NCBI GenBank assembly: GCA_014860745.1
Contig: JACZJC010000075.1
Coordinates: 1-39,610, forward strand
Origin: Anaerolineales bacterium
GTDB lineage: Bacteria; Chloroflexota; Anaerolineae; Anaerolineales; Villigracilaceae
Reading direction: 5' to 3'
DNA length: 39,610 nt
Made by a program: the position numbers and the translations under genes. Positions 38,321 through 39,610 of the stretch are shown one piece after another. The notes beneath the pieces are model-generated. The model saw only the letters and a list, made by a program, of their open reading frames with translations, was not told the DNA's origin and did no database searches. How positions within the stretch are numbered: the first letter of the stretch is position 1; each line of letters starts with the position of its first letter.

Positions 38321-38363
38321 TTATTCTCAGGTAATCTTAAACTCACCACGTTACACTGGTCTC

Positions 38364-39610
38364 ATGTCGTTACGCCTGCGCCTTACCTTGTTATATACAA
38401 CATTCATGGGTGGAATTCTTTTGATTTTCGGCGCGGCGGTTTATATTCTCGTCAATGTAATTCTTCTTAATCAGGTGGATACCATGCTGGAAGGCGTGGC
38501 GCGCGATATTACACAAGTCACCAAGGTCAACTCAGTAGGGGAGTTGAGCCTGATCAGCCTTCCTCCATTGGATATGACTTCCAATGCCTATGTTCAGGTC
38601 TGGGGACCGGATGGGCGGATCGTGGCGACATCCCCCAGCATTGGGGCATTGGTCAAACCTCTCGATCCCATCGGGCTGACAGCTGGCGGCCCGATCTATG
38701 AAGATTCCTACCTCGACGGAGCCCACCTGCGGGTGTTGAGCATTCCCCTTCAATTGGGGGAACGGGTGATCGGGACGTTGCAAGTGGGTGCAAGCCTGAC
38801 AGTTGTGGATGCAACACGCAGCAACCTGCTCTCGACCATGGTGGTGATTTCGGTGGTGGCGGTTTTGCTCGCGGCCATTGGCTCATGGGCGGTGCTGGGA
38901 CGCGCCTTGTCCCCGCTCGAATCCATTACGGAAACAGTGGACCAGATCAACCGTGCGGATGACCTTTCGCGCCGCATCCCATACAAGGATGCGGCCGAGG
39001 ATGAAATCGGCGACCTGGTGATTTCTTTCAACCAGACACTGGAACGTTTGGAATCCCTGTTCACATCACAACAGCGTTTTCTTGCGGATGTCAGCCATGA
39101 ATTGCGCACGCCTTTGACTGTGATCAAAGGCAATGTGGATTTGATCCGCCGCATGAAAGAAGCCGACGAAGAGTCACTGATCAGCATCGACCAGGAAGCC
39201 GGCAGGCTGACGCGTTTGGTAGGCGGCTTGCTGATGCTTGCACAGGCGGAATCAGGCAAGTTAGCACTGAACTTTGCGCCTGTGGAATTGGACCTTTTGC
39301 TGACGGAAGTCTTTACCGAAATGCGGGTGCTGGCGAAGACCAAGGTGAATGTACATCTCAATGACATCGATCAGGCGATGGTGAGTGGAGACCGCGACCG
39401 GCTCAAGCAGGTCTTTCTGAACCTTGTTTCAAATGCGATTCAATACACTCCGCCCGGCGGAGACATCTTCCTAAGCCTGTCAAAATTAGGCGACCAGGCG
39501 CGTGTCATTGTGCGGGACACGGGTCCGGGCATCCCTGCCGAAGATCTGCCACACATATTCGACCGTTTCTATCGCGCGGAAAAATCGCGCACGCGTTCGA
39601 AGGCTGGCGG
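38364..39610 (+). CDS. Sensor histidine kinase, truncated by the window end
   Basis: The first 415 codons are visible and there is no stop. The N-terminal membrane segment is about 10-35, then a periplasmic/extracellular sensor region (about 36-150) and a second membrane segment (about 150-175, LLSTMVVISVVAVLLAAIG). A HAMP linker follows (LSPLESITETVDQINRADDL). HisKA has the phosphorylated His245 in ADVSHELRTPLTVIKG. HATPase_c has the N-box NLVSNAIQYTPPGG, the G1 box DTGPGI and the F-box FDRFYRAEKSR; the G2 box is cut off. It partners the upstream regulator. TACACT ends 6 nt before the ATG with no Shine-Dalgarno. Confidence 0.93.
   Translation, partial: MSLRLRLTLLYTTFMGGILLIFGAAVYILVNVILLNQVDTMLEGVARDITQVTKVNSVGELSLISLPPLDMTSNAYVQVWGPDGRIVATSPSIGALVKPLDPIGLTAGGPIYEDSYLDGAHLRVLSIPLQLGERVIGTLQVGASLTVVDATRSNLLSTMVVISVVAVLLAAIGSWAVLGRALSPLESITETVDQINRADDLSRRIPYKDAAEDEIGDLVISFNQTLERLESLFTSQQRFLADVSHELRTPLTVIKGNVDLIRRMKEADEESLISIDQEAGRLTRLVGGLLMLAQAESGKLALNFAPVELDLLLTEVFTEMRVLAKTKVNVHLNDIDQAMVSGDRDRLKQVFLNLVSNAIQYTPPGGDIFLSLSKLGDQARVIVRDTGPGIPAEDLPHIFDRFYRAEKSRTRSKAG

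Noticed and set aside
1-39610. CRISPR array, tRNA or rRNA genes, prophage or integrase
   Set aside because: No regularly spaced direct repeats, cloverleaf-like segments, rRNA cores or integrase frames were found by eye in the gene gaps.

Overview
The window reads as about 40 kb of ordinary chromosome from an uncultured-type Chloroflexota bacterium, most likely class Anaerolineae. This placement is inferred from gene content, protein style, moderate G+C (eye estimate only) and intergenic habits. It is not proven: no rRNA or other marker gene is present. I see no phage, plasmid, CRISPR or tRNA. Mobile DNA is limited to one insertion sequence at the left edge, a decayed toxin-antitoxin remnant and several families of short dispersed repeats.

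Left part (1-11240, all + strand): an IS with terminal inverted repeats lies 62 bp upstream of prfC (release factor 3). A glycerol block follows: glpK (kinase), then glpD (FAD glycerol-3-phosphate dehydrogenase). Next come a polyprenyl-phosphate-type glycosyltransferase, a histidine phosphatase, a ketopantoate-reductase-like enzyme and a kinase fused to ThrRS-type TGS/editing-like domains. At 11140-11833 the 3' end of that kinase gene is duplicated, partly inverted, around a remnant toxin-antitoxin pair.

Middle part (11872-25012, almost all - strand): an aldo/keto reductase (YghZ type), a DUF92 membrane protein, a PH-like membrane protein coupled to a ProRS-like protein that has lost its aminoacylation core, bactofilin, fabI, 3-methyladenine glycosylase and a sugar-nucleotide epimerase. 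A + strand cold-shock gene interrupts. Then come a secreted metallopeptidase lipoprotein, an extremely alanine-rich lipoprotein with a C-terminal anchor, a DEAD-box helicase and an EamA exporter.

Right part: 25060-29819 (- strand) is a compact block of dehydrogenase, Na+/K+-H+ antiporter, cysteine-less PTPS-like protein, GT4 glycosyltransferase and YiiX-like papain-fold protein. I regard it as the best candidate for an uncharacterised pathway. It is followed by PilZ, a PIG-L deacetylase, greA with an attenuator-like leader, lysS, kynU, an HslJ-like lipoprotein, a TipA-type MerR regulator with its own 19-bp-spacer promoter, a cupin, an RluA-type pseudouridine synthase, and a response regulator with its histidine kinase, which is cut by the window end.

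Two themes run through the window. First, many start codons sit only 6-9 nt downstream of a TATAAT/TAAAAT-like hexamer without a Shine-Dalgarno sequence, which suggests frequent leaderless transcripts. Second, short dispersed repeats normally found between genes also occur in frame inside genes (panE-like, GT4, kynU), as described for palindromic elements in Rickettsia.
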